Shown: piece by piece, positions 1 to 8,897 of the stretch | Numbering within the stretch: the first letter of the stretch is position 1 | Layout of the letters: each line of letters begins with the position of its first letter | From: Clostridia bacterium | GTDB lineage: Bacteria > Bacillota > Clostridia > TANB77 > UBA1234 | Direction: 5' to 3' | DNA: 64,000 bases | Assembly: GCA_017462965.1 (NCBI GenBank) | Contig: JAFTQC010000032.1 | Span: 1 to 64,000, forward strand | The notes under the pieces: model-generated | What the model was told of the DNA's origin: nothing | Seen by the model: the letters and a program-made list of their open reading frames with translations, nothing else | Database searches by the model: none | Program-made: the position numbers and the translations under genes

Positions 1-735
1 ATTGGAAGCCATGGGGTTTCTGAATCGGCGCATTCACATGAAAATACGCCATACACAATTGTAGGAATACTAGAAAAAACTCATACGGCTTATGATAATA
101 CGTTATTTACAAAAGTAGATAGTGTTTGGGATAGTCATGAGAATCATGATCACGAAGAAGAAAATCATGAGGAAATATCGGAACATGAAGAAGAAAATCA
201 CAAGCATGAATATACAGCGCTTTTATTAAAAACAGATAATCCATCAACTGCATTAAATTTAATTAACGATTTAAACAAAAGAGGTGGAGTGTTAGCTGCG
301 AATCCTTCAACTGTACTTAGGGACTTATTAAATAATGTAGATTTAGTAAAAAACATCGTATATATACTTTGTGCAGTTATTGGTGTTATGTCGTTTGTGA
401 TTATATACATGATTACACTTATGATGATGCAGGATGTAAGAAAAGATGTTACATTAATGAGATTACTAGGATTACAAAGAAAAAATATTACAAGTATAAT
501 ATTTATTCAAAATATTATTGTTAGTGTAATTGGAGCAATTATCGCATTTGCATTAACGAGAATATCACTATTATTAGTAAATAACATAACAGCTTCAGTA
601 GGAATTGTTATGAACTATTCGAAAATTTATGTAGAAGAATACTTTATTATGTTTGCGGTAGTTGTGATAAGCTTAATTCCAACATTTGTAAGTTTAAAGA
701 AAATGTTTGAAAGGAGTTTAGAAGATGAAAAATAA
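1..735 (+). CDS. ABC transporter permease, FtsX type, 5' end missing
   Basis: The frame is open from the first base, so the N-terminus lies outside the window; 244 residues are visible. Residues 44-70 of the fragment form an extracytoplasmic stretch rich in His, Asp and Glu, the kind of segment that binds zinc or similar metals. Three hydrophobic segments follow (about 119-139, 167-187 and 212-232), with the basic loop containing RLLGLQRK between the first two; this is the C-terminal layout of FtsX/MacB permeases. The next gene starts 11 bases before this stop, so the two are translationally coupled. Metal transport or metal-dependent lipoprotein handling is inferred from the His-rich loop and the neighbour; the ATPase would lie upstream. 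Internal ATG/GTG codons are not the true start. Confidence 0.8.
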   Translation: MGSHGVSESAHSHENTPYTIVGILEKTHTAYDNTLFTKVDSVWDSHENHDHEEENHEEISEHEEENHKHEYTALLLKTDNPSTALNLINDLNKRGGVLAANPSTVLRDLLNNVDLVKNIVYILCAVIGVMSFVIIYMITLMMMQDVRKDVTLMRLLGLQRKNITSIIFIQNIIVSVIGAIIAFALTRISLLLVNNITASVGIVMNYSKIYVEEYFIMFAVVVISLIPTFVSLKKMFERSLEDEK

Positions 736-1645
736 AACTAAAAGAAAATCTAATAACGGTTTAAAAATGATTATTGCTGTAATAGTTGTAATCATATGTG
801 CATCTATATTTATGATATCAATGGGAGCAAGTAAGGAAAATGCAGAAAATATACCTGAAGTGCAAAACGAAAATACGGATAATATAAGTCTTTTAGAAGG
901 AAAATTAAATACAAAAAGAATAATGAAAGATGGTTCTTACCAAATAAGATTTAGTGATTTAGTGTCACTTGATGCGTTAGAAGTGTATAAAGATAAGACC
1001 GTTACAGCAATAGGATATTTATCACCTATTGGTGCGTATGATGGAAGCTTTACTTATCTTATGAACTTGCCTTATCAAACATGTCCATATTGCTTACCAA
1101 GTGATACTAAGATTACAAATACGTTAGCAATATTTGCAAAAAACGGAAACTCAATAGAATTTACAGAAGCGGCAGTTATGGTAAGAGGAACTTTAAAGCT
1201 AGAACCGTATACTGATGAATATGGATATTCATACAATTATAGACTTGTGGATGTTGAGATTGAAGAAGCTGATACATCAGCGCTTGGTGAAAAAATTGTA
1301 CTATATAATAAAATCGCAGAAAAAGAAGTGTTAACAAGACTGATGGAAACTTTGTATGCAGTTGATGATAATGTATATTATGATGAATATACAGCTAATG
1401 GTTATGAATATGAACGACAAATAGTTGATTTGACAGATTTAGAAGCTTTAATTACAGATTTAGAGGCATTTGATAAAGAAGAAGTTTCAATATTACTAGA
1501 AACAGCTACAAGTTTAAAAGAAATTGCAACAGAAGTTAATAAATTGTTAGGAGAAGAAAATTACGATAAAATCTTGGAGTATAAAGAAAGAACTCTTCAA
1601 TTGTTTTATAGCATAAACGATTGGATGGGGGCTTATGAGTTGTAA
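725..1645 (+). CDS. membrane-anchored protein with CPYC motif, DUF3299-like
   Basis: The 306-residue product has a basic N-terminus, one membrane segment (about 13-33) and an extracytoplasmic domain. The core has the order 'GYLSPIG ... YLMNLPYQTCPYCLP ... VMVRGTLKLEP', with Cys120 and Cys123. It resembles the DUF3299 pattern, in which a short beta-barrel-like domain carries a metal-binding loop and is found beside FtsX-type permeases. The C-terminal third is acidic and helical. Coupling to the upstream His-rich permease points to a metal-binding partner of that transporter. The family assignment rests on motif order only; the position and role are firmer than the name. Confidence 0.6.
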   Translation: MKNKTKRKSNNGLKMIIAVIVVIICASIFMISMGASKENAENIPEVQNENTDNISLLEGKLNTKRIMKDGSYQIRFSDLVSLDALEVYKDKTVTAIGYLSPIGAYDGSFTYLMNLPYQTCPYCLPSDTKITNTLAIFAKNGNSIEFTEAAVMVRGTLKLEPYTDEYGYSYNYRLVDVEIEEADTSALGEKIVLYNKIAEKEVLTRLMETLYAVDDNVYYDEYTANGYEYERQIVDLTDLEALITDLEAFDKEEVSILLETATSLKEIATEVNKLLGEENYDKILEYKERTLQLFYSINDWMGAYEL

Positions 1646-1717
1646 AATTTGTTGACGAAATAGGTAGTTAAGATTATTTTGAAAATTACTTTTGGTATTT
1701 GATAAATAAAAAGTGGG

Positions 1718-1740
1718 AAGGCCAGCGTGAAGCTGGCCTT
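1718..1740 (-). terminator. hairpin terminator for the minus-strand gene
   Basis: A 9-bp perfect stem AAGGCCAGC/GCTGGCCTT with a 5-base loop. Read on the minus strand it is followed by a T-rich run (CCCACTTTTTATTT), which fits termination of the gene at 1808-2029; the plus-strand side has only a short T run. The GC-rich stem matches that gene's composition rather than the AT-rich surroundings. Confidence 0.6.
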
Positions 1741-1807
1741 TGCAATAAAACTGATAATACCATTAAAAAATAACTTTTAATGATACTTGCGGCTGTCACT
1801 CTATGGC

Positions 1808-2029
1808 TTAAATCGGACCTTTATAGATGAAAATGTAGACATCGCCATACCGATTCTCGATGGTGCGGCGCTGCCGATTCAGGTAAAAGCCGTCGGGCAA
1901 CACTAAAGTCGAAAGGGGCTCTGAACATCCGTCAATGACAGGAGTGTCGTCAAATTCGTCATCGTAGATATCGACCTGCGGGTTGAGTGTGCGAAGTGCC
2001 TTGAGAAGTTCGTACGTGGAGTTGATCAT
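1808..2029 (-). CDS. small hypothetical protein, GC-rich
   Basis: A 73-residue protein of unknown function, acidic in the N-terminal half (YDDEFDDTP) and basic in the middle (NRQRRTIENRYG). AAAGGA lies upstream of the ATG on the minus strand. Codon use is strongly C/G-ending (CTG, GAC, ATC, CGC) and includes two in-frame CGG arginine codons, unlike pflB next door. It sits alone between two host transcription units with its own terminator, which suggests acquisition. I recognise no family. Confidence 0.6.
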   Translation of the reverse strand: MINSTYELLKALRTLNPQVDIYDDEFDDTPVIDGCSEPLSTLVLPDGFYLNRQRRTIENRYGDVYIFIYKGPI

Positions 2030-2169
2030 TACCTATCATTCCTTTCACTTGTGGGTGCACATTCTACAAAATCATAATAATGAACTATAGTATAGATGCA
2101 CCTCTATGTACTATTGTAACACATTATGTAAAGCAATTCAAGCATGATGAGCGTTCTCAAAGTGCGCTC

Positions 2170-2198
2170 TTGCTATTTATGTGTATTTAGTGTATAAT
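2170..2198 (+). promoter_or_regulatory. promoter of pflBA
   Basis: TTGCTA, 17 bases, TATAAT, about 45 bases before the pflB start. Immediately upstream, GAGCG...CGCTC forms a small inverted repeat around 2150-2169 that could bind a regulator. No other promoter precedes pflB. Confidence 0.7.
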
Positions 2199-2243
2199 AT
2201 TTCCGCAAAATGAAAAAATAATGAAGAAAGAAGGTTAATATAT

Positions 2244-4475
2244 ATGAGATTTGATGCTTGGAAAGGCTTTAATGAAGGAAGATGGGAGAAGGAAGTTGAC
2301 GTAAGAAACTTTATTCAACTAAACTATACTCCTTATGAAGGTACAGATGAATTTTTAACTATGCCAACTGAAACTACAAAAAAATTGTGGGATAAAGTTT
2401 TAGATTTGTATAAGCAAGAACAAGCTAATAATGGCGTTCTTGATATCGATACAGAGACAATTTCTACAATAGCTTCACATGAGGCTGGTTATATTGATAA
2501 AGAACTAGAGAAAATAGTAGGATTACAAACAGATGCTCCTTTAAAAAGAGCTATTATGCCATTTGGTGGTATAAGAATTGTTGAAAAATCTTGCGAAGCT
2601 TATGGAAGAAAAATGAATCCTGATGTTGCCAAAGTGTTCCATGAGATTAGAAGAAGTCATAATGACGGTGTATTTAGTGTATATACACCAGATATTAGAG
2701 CTGCAAGAAGTTCACACCTAATCACAGGTCTTCCTGATGGATATGGACGTGGAAGAATTATTGGTGACTATAGAAGAATAGCTCTTTATGGTGTTGATGT
2801 TCTTATCGAAGAAAAGATGAAAGGTCTTGAATTATTAGATAAAGAATTTGATGAAGGAACAATTAGAGAACGTGAAGAAATTCATGATCAAATAGCTTCA
2901 TTAAAAGAATTAAAAGTTATGGCTGAAAAATATGGATATGATATTTCAAAACCAGCTACAAACTCTAAAGAAGCTGTTCAATGGCTATATTTTGGATACT
3001 TAGCCGCAATCAAAGAGCAAAATGGTGCTGCTATGAGTATTGGTAGAATCACAACTTTCTTGGATATATACTTTGAAAGAGACCTAAAATCAGGTGCATT
3101 GACAGAAGAAGAAGTTCAAGAATTAATGGATCATTTTGTTATGAAACTAAGAATGGTTAGATTCTTAAGAACCCCTGAATATGATGCATTATTTAGCGGA
3201 GATCCAGCTTGGGTTACAGAAGCTATTGGTGGTATGGGCTTAGATGGAAGAACTTTAGTTACTAAAAACTCTTTCAGAATGTTACACACATTAACTAACT
3301 TAGGACCAGCTCCAGAGCCAAATATGACAGTTCTTTGGTCACAAAACTTACCAGCTGGTTTCAAAGAATTTACAGCAAAAATGTCTATCAAAACATCATC
3401 AATCCAATATGAAAACGATGATTTGATGAGAGGATTCTGGGGAGACGATTATGGAATAGCTTGCTGCGTTTCAGCTATGAGAATTGGTAAACAAATGCAA
3501 TTCTTTGGTGCTAGATGTAATCTTGCTAAAACATTATTATATGCAATAAATGGTGGACGCGACGAAATTTCAGGAAAACAAGTTGCTCCTAAATTTGAAC
3601 CAGTTACATCTGAATATTTAGATTATGACGATGTAATGTATAGATTTGACAACATGATGGAATATGTTGCAAAAATCTATATCAAAGCATTAAATGCAAT
3701 TCACTATATGCATGATAAATATGCATATGAAAAAATAGAAATGGCATTACACGATGAAAAAATATTAAGAACAATGGCTACAGGTATCGCTGGTTTATCG
3801 GTTGTAGCAGATTCATTGTCAGCTATCAAATATGCAAAAGTAAAAGCTATTAGAAACGAACAAGGATTAATTGAACACTACGAAGTAGAGGGAGATTACC
3901 CTAAATATGGTAATGACGATGATAGAGTTGATGACATCGCAATTGAAATCGTTCAAAAATTCATGAATAAAATCGCAAAACAAAAAACATATAGAAATGC
4001 AAAACCAACAATGTCAATTTTAACAATCACATCAAATGTAGTTTATGGTAAAAATACAGGTGATACTCCAGACGGAAGAAAAGCAGGAGAGCCATTTGGT
4101 CCAGGTGCAAACCCATTACATGGAAGAGATACAAATGGTGCAGTTGCAGTTATGAACACGGTTGCAAAACTTCCATATGAATATTCAGAAGATGGAATTT
4201 CATACACATTCTCAATCACACCTGCAGCGCTTGGTAAAGAAGCTGATGGAAGAGTTACAAACTTAATCGCTCTATTAGATGGATATTTCAAACAAACAGG
4301 TCAACACATTAACGTAAATGTATTCGATAGAGAATTATTAATAGATGCTATGGATCATCCAGAAAAATATCCTCAACTTACAATAAGAGTTTCAGGATAT
4401 GCAGTTAACTTCGTAAAATTAACAAGAGAACAACAATTGGATGTTATCAATAGAACAATTCATGAAAGAATCTAG
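2244..4475 (+). CDS. pflB: formate C-acetyltransferase (pyruvate formate-lyase)
   Basis: This glycyl-radical enzyme converts pyruvate and CoA to acetyl-CoA and formate in anaerobic fermentation. The 743-residue length is typical. The adjacent catalytic cysteines are Cys407-Cys408 in GIACCVSAM, and the radical-bearing glycine is Gly718 in RVSGYAVNF near the C-terminus. GAAAGAAGGTT precedes the ATG. The activating enzyme follows 9 bases downstream in the same operon. The enzyme is oxygen-sensitive, which supports an anaerobic host. Confidence 0.97.
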   Translation: MRFDAWKGFNEGRWEKEVDVRNFIQLNYTPYEGTDEFLTMPTETTKKLWDKVLDLYKQEQANNGVLDIDTETISTIASHEAGYIDKELEKIVGLQTDAPLKRAIMPFGGIRIVEKSCEAYGRKMNPDVAKVFHEIRRSHNDGVFSVYTPDIRAARSSHLITGLPDGYGRGRIIGDYRRIALYGVDVLIEEKMKGLELLDKEFDEGTIREREEIHDQIASLKELKVMAEKYGYDISKPATNSKEAVQWLYFGYLAAIKEQNGAAMSIGRITTFLDIYFERDLKSGALTEEEVQELMDHFVMKLRMVRFLRTPEYDALFSGDPAWVTEAIGGMGLDGRTLVTKNSFRMLHTLTNLGPAPEPNMTVLWSQNLPAGFKEFTAKMSIKTSSIQYENDDLMRGFWGDDYGIACCVSAMRIGKQMQFFGARCNLAKTLLYAINGGRDEISGKQVAPKFEPVTSEYLDYDDVMYRFDNMMEYVAKIYIKALNAIHYMHDKYAYEKIEMALHDEKILRTMATGIAGLSVVADSLSAIKYAKVKAIRNEQGLIEHYEVEGDYPKYGNDDDRVDDIAIEIVQKFMNKIAKQKTYRNAKPTMSILTITSNVVYGKNTGDTPDGRKAGEPFGPGANPLHGRDTNGAVAVMNTVAKLPYEYSEDGISYTFSITPAALGKEADGRVTNLIALLDGYFKQTGQHINVNVFDRELLIDAMDHPEKYPQLTIRVSGYAVNFVKLTREQQLDVINRTIHERI

Positions 4476-4484
4476 GTTTAATTT

Positions 4485-5219
4485 ATGTTTATAGTAAAAG
4501 AAGTAGGAGAACTAAAAGGTAGAATACATTCTTTTGAAAGTTTGGGTGCAGTGGATGGCCCTGGAGTGAGATTTGTAATTTTCATGCAGGGATGTCCACT
4601 TCGCTGTAAATATTGTCACAATAGAGATACAAGGGAATATTCATTTGGTACTAAGTATACAGTTGATGAAGTTGTAAATAAAATAAAAAGATATGTTGCA
4701 TATATGGGAGAAGATGGCGGTGTTACTGTAACAGGTGGTGAGCCATTACTTCAAATAGATTTTGTAAGAGAATTATTTAAACGATTAAAAGAACTTAATA
4801 TTCATACATGCCTTGATACATCTGGCTTTGTGCAAATTGATAAACTGAAGGATTTATTAGATTACACTGATTTAGTTTTGCTTGATATAAAGCATATGGA
4901 TAATGAAACACATCAAGATTTGATTGGTGTAAGTAATGAAAAAATTAAATTATTTGCGAAGCATTTGAGCGATAAAGGAATTCCAATGTGGATTAGACAC
5001 GTGCTAGTTCCAGGAATTACAGATTCAGAAGAACATCTAATAGAACTTCGTGAATTTATAGGTTCATTAAAAACAGTACAAAAAGTTGAGGTGCTAGGAT
5101 ATCACACGTTAGGAGTACACAAGTGGGCACAATCTGAAGAAGAATATCCACTTGCTGGTGTACCAGAAGCAACTATAGAAGATGTAAAAAGGGCAAAACG
5201 AATATTAGGAATAGAATAA
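4485..5219 (+). CDS. pflA: pyruvate formate-lyase activating enzyme
   Basis: This radical-SAM enzyme installs the glycyl radical on PflB. The CxxxCxxC cluster motif is present as GCPLRCKYCHN, and the upstream GAVDGPGVRF and downstream TVTGGEPLLQ motifs are those of the family; the 244-residue length is normal. It is co-transcribed with pflB, starts 10 bases after the pflB stop and is followed by a strong terminator. The chosen ATG gives a slightly longer N-terminus than some homologues; GTAGGAGAACTAAAAGGT follows it, so a later start is possible. Confidence 0.96.
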   Translation: MFIVKEVGELKGRIHSFESLGAVDGPGVRFVIFMQGCPLRCKYCHNRDTREYSFGTKYTVDEVVNKIKRYVAYMGEDGGVTVTGGEPLLQIDFVRELFKRLKELNIHTCLDTSGFVQIDKLKDLLDYTDLVLLDIKHMDNETHQDLIGVSNEKIKLFAKHLSDKGIPMWIRHVLVPGITDSEEHLIELREFIGSLKTVQKVEVLGYHTLGVHKWAQSEEEYPLAGVPEATIEDVKRAKRILGIE

Positions 5220-5230
5220 AATCTAAAATA

Positions 5231-5287
5231 AACTGTATAAAAATTTAAGTATATTTTAAATATGCTTAGATTTTATACAGTTTTTTT
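5231..5287 (+). terminator. rho-independent terminator of pflBA
   Basis: A long AT-rich hairpin: AACTGTATAAAA and TTTTATACAGTT pair with further pairing inside, followed by seven T residues. Confidence 0.85.
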
Positions 5288-5349
5288 ATATATGAAAATT
5301 TATGAACGAAAAGGTAATGATTTTGTGCAAGAGATGATTAAGCCACGTA

Positions 5350-5378
5350 TTGTTTTTATAAATAATCAATGATAGAAT
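5350..5378 (+). promoter_or_regulatory. promoter of the SGNH/MBOAT pair
   Basis: TTGTTT, 17 bases, TAGAAT, about 40 bases before the start codon of the downstream gene. Confidence 0.55.
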
Positions 5379-5420
5379 GTTAAAATAATATTATTCAATA
5401 ATTCAAAATTGGAGGATGAA

Positions 5421-6410
5421 ATGCAAATAAAAATGTTTATGAAAATAATTTTTGCAGGAATAGTTTCATTTTTCTTACTTTCTATTCTTTGCCTTTTTTA
5501 TTACAATATACCAGTTCATTACTCTTCAGAAACGGGAGCTACAGACTATGTTTGGGAAAAAAATAAATATTATGTTAGAGCTGGAGAAGGTTTTTCATAT
5601 GGAAAAACAGATAGTAATGGTTATAATAATTTGAATATACCAAATCAAGTGGACATATTGTTGATGGGTTCCTCACAAGCTGAAGGTTTTAATGTTCTAC
5701 AAGACGAAAATACAGCAGCTAGGCTTAATAAACTATTAGAAAACAAACTATCCGTTTATAATATTGGAGTTTCTGGACATACATTTGCAGTGTGTTTAAG
5801 TAATTTGGAAAATGCTATAAAAGCGTTTAAACCAAAGAAATATATTATTATTGAAACACAGGCGTTTATGACAGAAACAGAATTAAATAATCTTTGTAAT
5901 AATTCTATTGAAGAAATTCCTTCATCAAACGTAGGAATAACAGCTCAATTACAAAAGTTGGATTATTTAAGACTTCTGTATTCACAATACCAATCATATA
6001 CGGCATCAAGAACAAAAAACAATATAAGTGTTAAAGAAAATAACAGTGGCGATATGAAATTATATGAAGAGAAACTTAATCAGGTATTGGAAAAAGCACA
6101 AAAATTAGCTGAAGAAGCATCGTGTGAATTAATAGTTTTTATGGATGATTCTTTAAAGAAAAATGAAAATGGAATTGTACTTTTGAGGCAAGAAGATCAG
6201 TATTATGATATATACAAAAAAGTTTGTGAAAAGAATAATATAATATTTGTAGATATGTATAATCCTTTTGCTGAATTATATAGTTTAACATATAGATTAC
6301 CGCATGGCTTTTCAAATACTAGAGTTGGTATGGGACATCTTAATAAATATGGACACGAAGTCATTGCAAATACTATATTTGAAATTATAAAAGAAAAGGA
6401 GGAAATATAA
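5421..6410 (+). CDS. SGNH-type hydrolase/acyltransferase partner, membrane-anchored
   Basis: The 329-residue protein has one N-terminal membrane segment (about 8-28) and an extracytoplasmic SGNH fold. The block I serine is Ser84 in LLMGSSQAEGF, a glycine/asparagine-type block follows (YNIGVSGHT), and the C-terminal catalytic region is GHLNKYGH (His306 and His312). ATG at 5421 is preferred over the upstream in-frame TTG because GGAGG lies 5 bases before it. It overlaps the following MBOAT gene by one base. By analogy with AlgI/AlgX- and DltB/DltD-type pairs, it probably completes transfer of an acyl group to a surface polymer; which polymer is unknown. Confidence 0.8.
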   Translation: MQIKMFMKIIFAGIVSFFLLSILCLFYYNIPVHYSSETGATDYVWEKNKYYVRAGEGFSYGKTDSNGYNNLNIPNQVDILLMGSSQAEGFNVLQDENTAARLNKLLENKLSVYNIGVSGHTFAVCLSNLENAIKAFKPKKYIIIETQAFMTETELNNLCNNSIEEIPSSNVGITAQLQKLDYLRLLYSQYQSYTASRTKNNISVKENNSGDMKLYEEKLNQVLEKAQKLAEEASCELIVFMDDSLKKNENGIVLLRQEDQYYDIYKKVCEKNNIIFVDMYNPFAELYSLTYRLPHGFSNTRVGMGHLNKYGHEVIANTIFEIIKEKEEI

Positions 6411-7846
6411 TGACGTTTTCTAGCATTGAGTTTCTTATCTTCTTTTTTATAATTATCATAATAATGGCTTCATTTAACATTAAATTTGTTAGAAAAAATG
6501 TGTCAGAGGAGAAAATAAAAAAAATAAAACATTATATATTATTAGTTGCAAGCTACATTTTTTATGGTTGGTGGGATTATAGGTTTTGCCTGCTTATGTT
6601 TATTATGACTTTTATTGCATTTTATTGTGCTAAAAAAGTAGAAGAAGATAAAAATAAAAAAATATATTCTTTTATAAGTATTTCTGTTCCACTTTTATTT
6701 TTAGGTGTTTTCAAATATTTTAATTTTTTTATAGAATCATTTTGTACATTATTTAATATAACAAACGTTACATCTTTAAATATTATTTTACCAGTTGGAA
6801 TATCTTTTTATACATTTCAATCGATAAGCTATACAATTGATGTCATAAGAAAAGATATTAAAAGTCAAAGTTTTTTAAATGTTGCTTTATACATTTCTTT
6901 TTTTCCACAGTTGGTAGCTGGACCAATTGTTAAAGCATCAGATTTTTTACCTCAATTAGAACAAGAACAAAAAATATCATTAAAAAATATATGTATAGGT
7001 ATTCAAATTTTTGTTTTTGGATTATTTAAAAAGATTGTTATTGCAGATAATTTATCAGTATTCGTTGATGATGTTTTTAACAATCCAAACATTTTTTCAT
7101 GGTATACAATCATATTAGCGGTCATATCATATTCAATTCAGATATATTTTGATTTTTCAGGATATTCAGATATGGCTGTTGGAACTGCAAAATGTTTAGG
7201 ATATGATTTTAAGAAAAATTTTGATGTTCCATATTTGTCTAGAAATGTTAGTGAGTTTTGGAAAAGGTGGCATATAAGTCTATCATCTTGGTTACAACAA
7301 TATCTTTATATTCCACTTGGCGGAAATAGAAGAGGAAAAGTAAGAACATATATTAATTTGATTTTAACAATGGTTTTAGGTGGTTTGTGGCATGGTGCAA
7401 ACATAAATTTTGTGATATGGGGATTGTTGCATGGTGTGGCATTATGCGTACACAAGATTTATAAGAAGTTTAGAAATAATAAAAAGGAATCAAAAATTGG
7501 AAATGCTTTATCGATATTTGCAACATATGTTTATGTATGTTTTTGCTGGATATTTTTTAGAGCTACAAGTCTTTCAGATGTAGGAACTATATTAACTAGA
7601 ATTTTTATGTTTGAAAAAGGAATTACACAAATATTCTCTTGGTCAATTATAGCAATAATAATATTGATAATAGGCGAAATATATGCACATGTGAAAAGTA
7701 AGAAAAATAATTCTACAGTAGAAGGGTTTTATGTAATCATGGATTTAACAAAAGCAAAGTCTCTAATAATACTCTTTACCTTTATTGGTATAATATTAGG
7801 ACTTGCTTATACGAATAGTAATCCTTTTATATATTTTCAATTTTAA
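6410..7846 (+). CDS. MBOAT family O-acyltransferase, AlgI-like
   Basis: The 478-residue polytopic protein carries the AlgI/DltB-type signatures: FFPQLVAGPIVKASDF, then NVSEFWKRWHISLSSW, and GGLWHGANINFVIWG with the conserved histidine at residue 328. It moves an acyl group from a cytoplasmic donor across the membrane. Translation is coupled to the SGNH partner through a TAATG overlap, with GGAGG just upstream. The pair probably O-acetylates an exported polysaccharide; no polysaccharide genes are adjacent, so the substrate stays open. A terminator follows. Confidence 0.92.
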   Translation: MTFSSIEFLIFFFIIIIIMASFNIKFVRKNVSEEKIKKIKHYILLVASYIFYGWWDYRFCLLMFIMTFIAFYCAKKVEEDKNKKIYSFISISVPLLFLGVFKYFNFFIESFCTLFNITNVTSLNIILPVGISFYTFQSISYTIDVIRKDIKSQSFLNVALYISFFPQLVAGPIVKASDFLPQLEQEQKISLKNICIGIQIFVFGLFKKIVIADNLSVFVDDVFNNPNIFSWYTIILAVISYSIQIYFDFSGYSDMAVGTAKCLGYDFKKNFDVPYLSRNVSEFWKRWHISLSSWLQQYLYIPLGGNRRGKVRTYINLILTMVLGGLWHGANINFVIWGLLHGVALCVHKIYKKFRNNKKESKIGNALSIFATYVYVCFCWIFFRATSLSDVGTILTRIFMFEKGITQIFSWSIIAIIILIIGEIYAHVKSKKNNSTVEGFYVIMDLTKAKSLIILFTFIGIILGLAYTNSNPFIYFQF

Positions 7847-7860
7847 TCTTGAGAACCTTA

Positions 7861-7898
7861 ATATCCTCAAAGAGTATATATCCTTGAGGGTATCTTTT
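7861..7898 (+). terminator. terminator after the MBOAT gene
   Basis: A 10-bp stem ATATCCTCAA/TTGAGGGTAT (one G-T pair), then CTTTTTA. Confidence 0.75.
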
Positions 7899-7973
7899 TA
7901 TGGATACTAGTTAATTTTCTTGCTAGGGATTTTTTTAAACATACTATTAATATTGATTGGTATTTAGTTGTTT

Positions 7974-8343
7974 ATGGGCATAAAAGAGACTATTAAAAAC
8001 AAATCTGATGATAGCAAATTAAGTAGAAAAAGTAGAATAGGTTTTTTTGAAATTTTTGGGATAGTTTTTTTACTATTTGTTTTTGGCGTATTTTTATATA
8101 TTCTTTGTAGATGCTTTGAAGATTTTGAGATTATGTCTTATGCTTGGGATAACAATACATATGTGATTGTAGATACACATTTCAATCATGAAAACATAAT
8201 TAAATATGGTAATAGACCATTTAAAAATGTAAATGAAATGAATATATTATAAAAAATGGAATTCGGTAGTAGGAGAAAATGATACGGTATATCATCTAGG
8301 GGATGTTGGTTTCGGTAGTGATGAGGAGAAAATGAAAAAATAG
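7974..8343 (+). pseudogene. broken calcineurin-like metallophosphoesterase
   Basis: The first frame encodes a basic N-terminus, one membrane segment, then VDTHFNHENIIKYGNRPF, the metal-binding start of a family of bacterial phosphoesterases, and stops at TAA 8250-8252. The family continues one frame over from 8251: KKWNSVVGENDTVYHLGDVGF, including the HLGD metal ligands, ending at TAG 8341. One extra base (or two lost) in the A-rich run 8250-8256 explains the shift. The C-terminal GNH and GHTH-type motifs are missing, so this is a degraded remnant. No CGG codon is present at this break. No good ribosome-binding site precedes the start. Confidence 0.8.
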
Positions 8344-8447
8344 CAATGATGTATTATATATTTTATAAATTCTAAAAATTCAAAAGATGTATTTGTAAAA
8401 ATGCCATATAGAAAAAAGGAACAATAATAAAAATGGAGATGATTTAG

Positions 8448-8897
8448 ATGAAAGAATTTTTTGGTGCATTATCATTTGTTGCAATTCTTCAAGTAGTTAC
8501 ATGGAGTCTTACTATTTTGCTTGATGGATTTGCAGATATGTTTGGAATTTTTATTTGGTTATTAATTATAGGTTTAATTTTATATTGTAAAATAGATAGA
8601 AAAATAATTCAAAATCAGAAAATAAACATAAAAAAGTTTAATATTAGTTTATTTTTACTATGGTTTATTTCGTTATTTATTGATTTTTTTGTGTTTTGGA
8701 ATCTTTCACATGAAATTTTGGAAATGTTTCCTAATCATACTTGTTCTTGGTTTTGTGGTTTAGGATATATTATGCTGATTTTCGGAAGATGTATTCAGTT
8801 TGTTATAGCAGGACTATATAAAATAATACTATATACATATGTGAAATATAAGAAAAATAAAAAAGCAAAAATTGTTAAAATGGAGGAGGTAAAATGA
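8448..8897 (+). CDS. hypothetical membrane protein
   Basis: A 149-residue protein with about four hydrophobic segments (roughly 5-25, 31-48, 66-86 and 103-130) and a lysine-rich C-terminal tail. GGAGATGATTT precedes the start. It overlaps the next gene's ATG by four bases, so they form an operon. No family recognised. Confidence 0.7.
   Translation: MKEFFGALSFVAILQVVTWSLTILLDGFADMFGIFIWLLIIGLILYCKIDRKIIQNQKINIKKFNISLFLLWFISLFIDFFVFWNLSHEILEMFPNHTCSWFCGLGYIMLIFGRCIQFVIAGLYKIILYTYVKYKKNKKAKIVKMEEVK

Noticed and set aside
8250-8257. Programmed frameshift in the phosphoesterase gene
   Set aside because: No slip motif or CGG is present and the rest of the domain is missing, so decay is the simpler reading.
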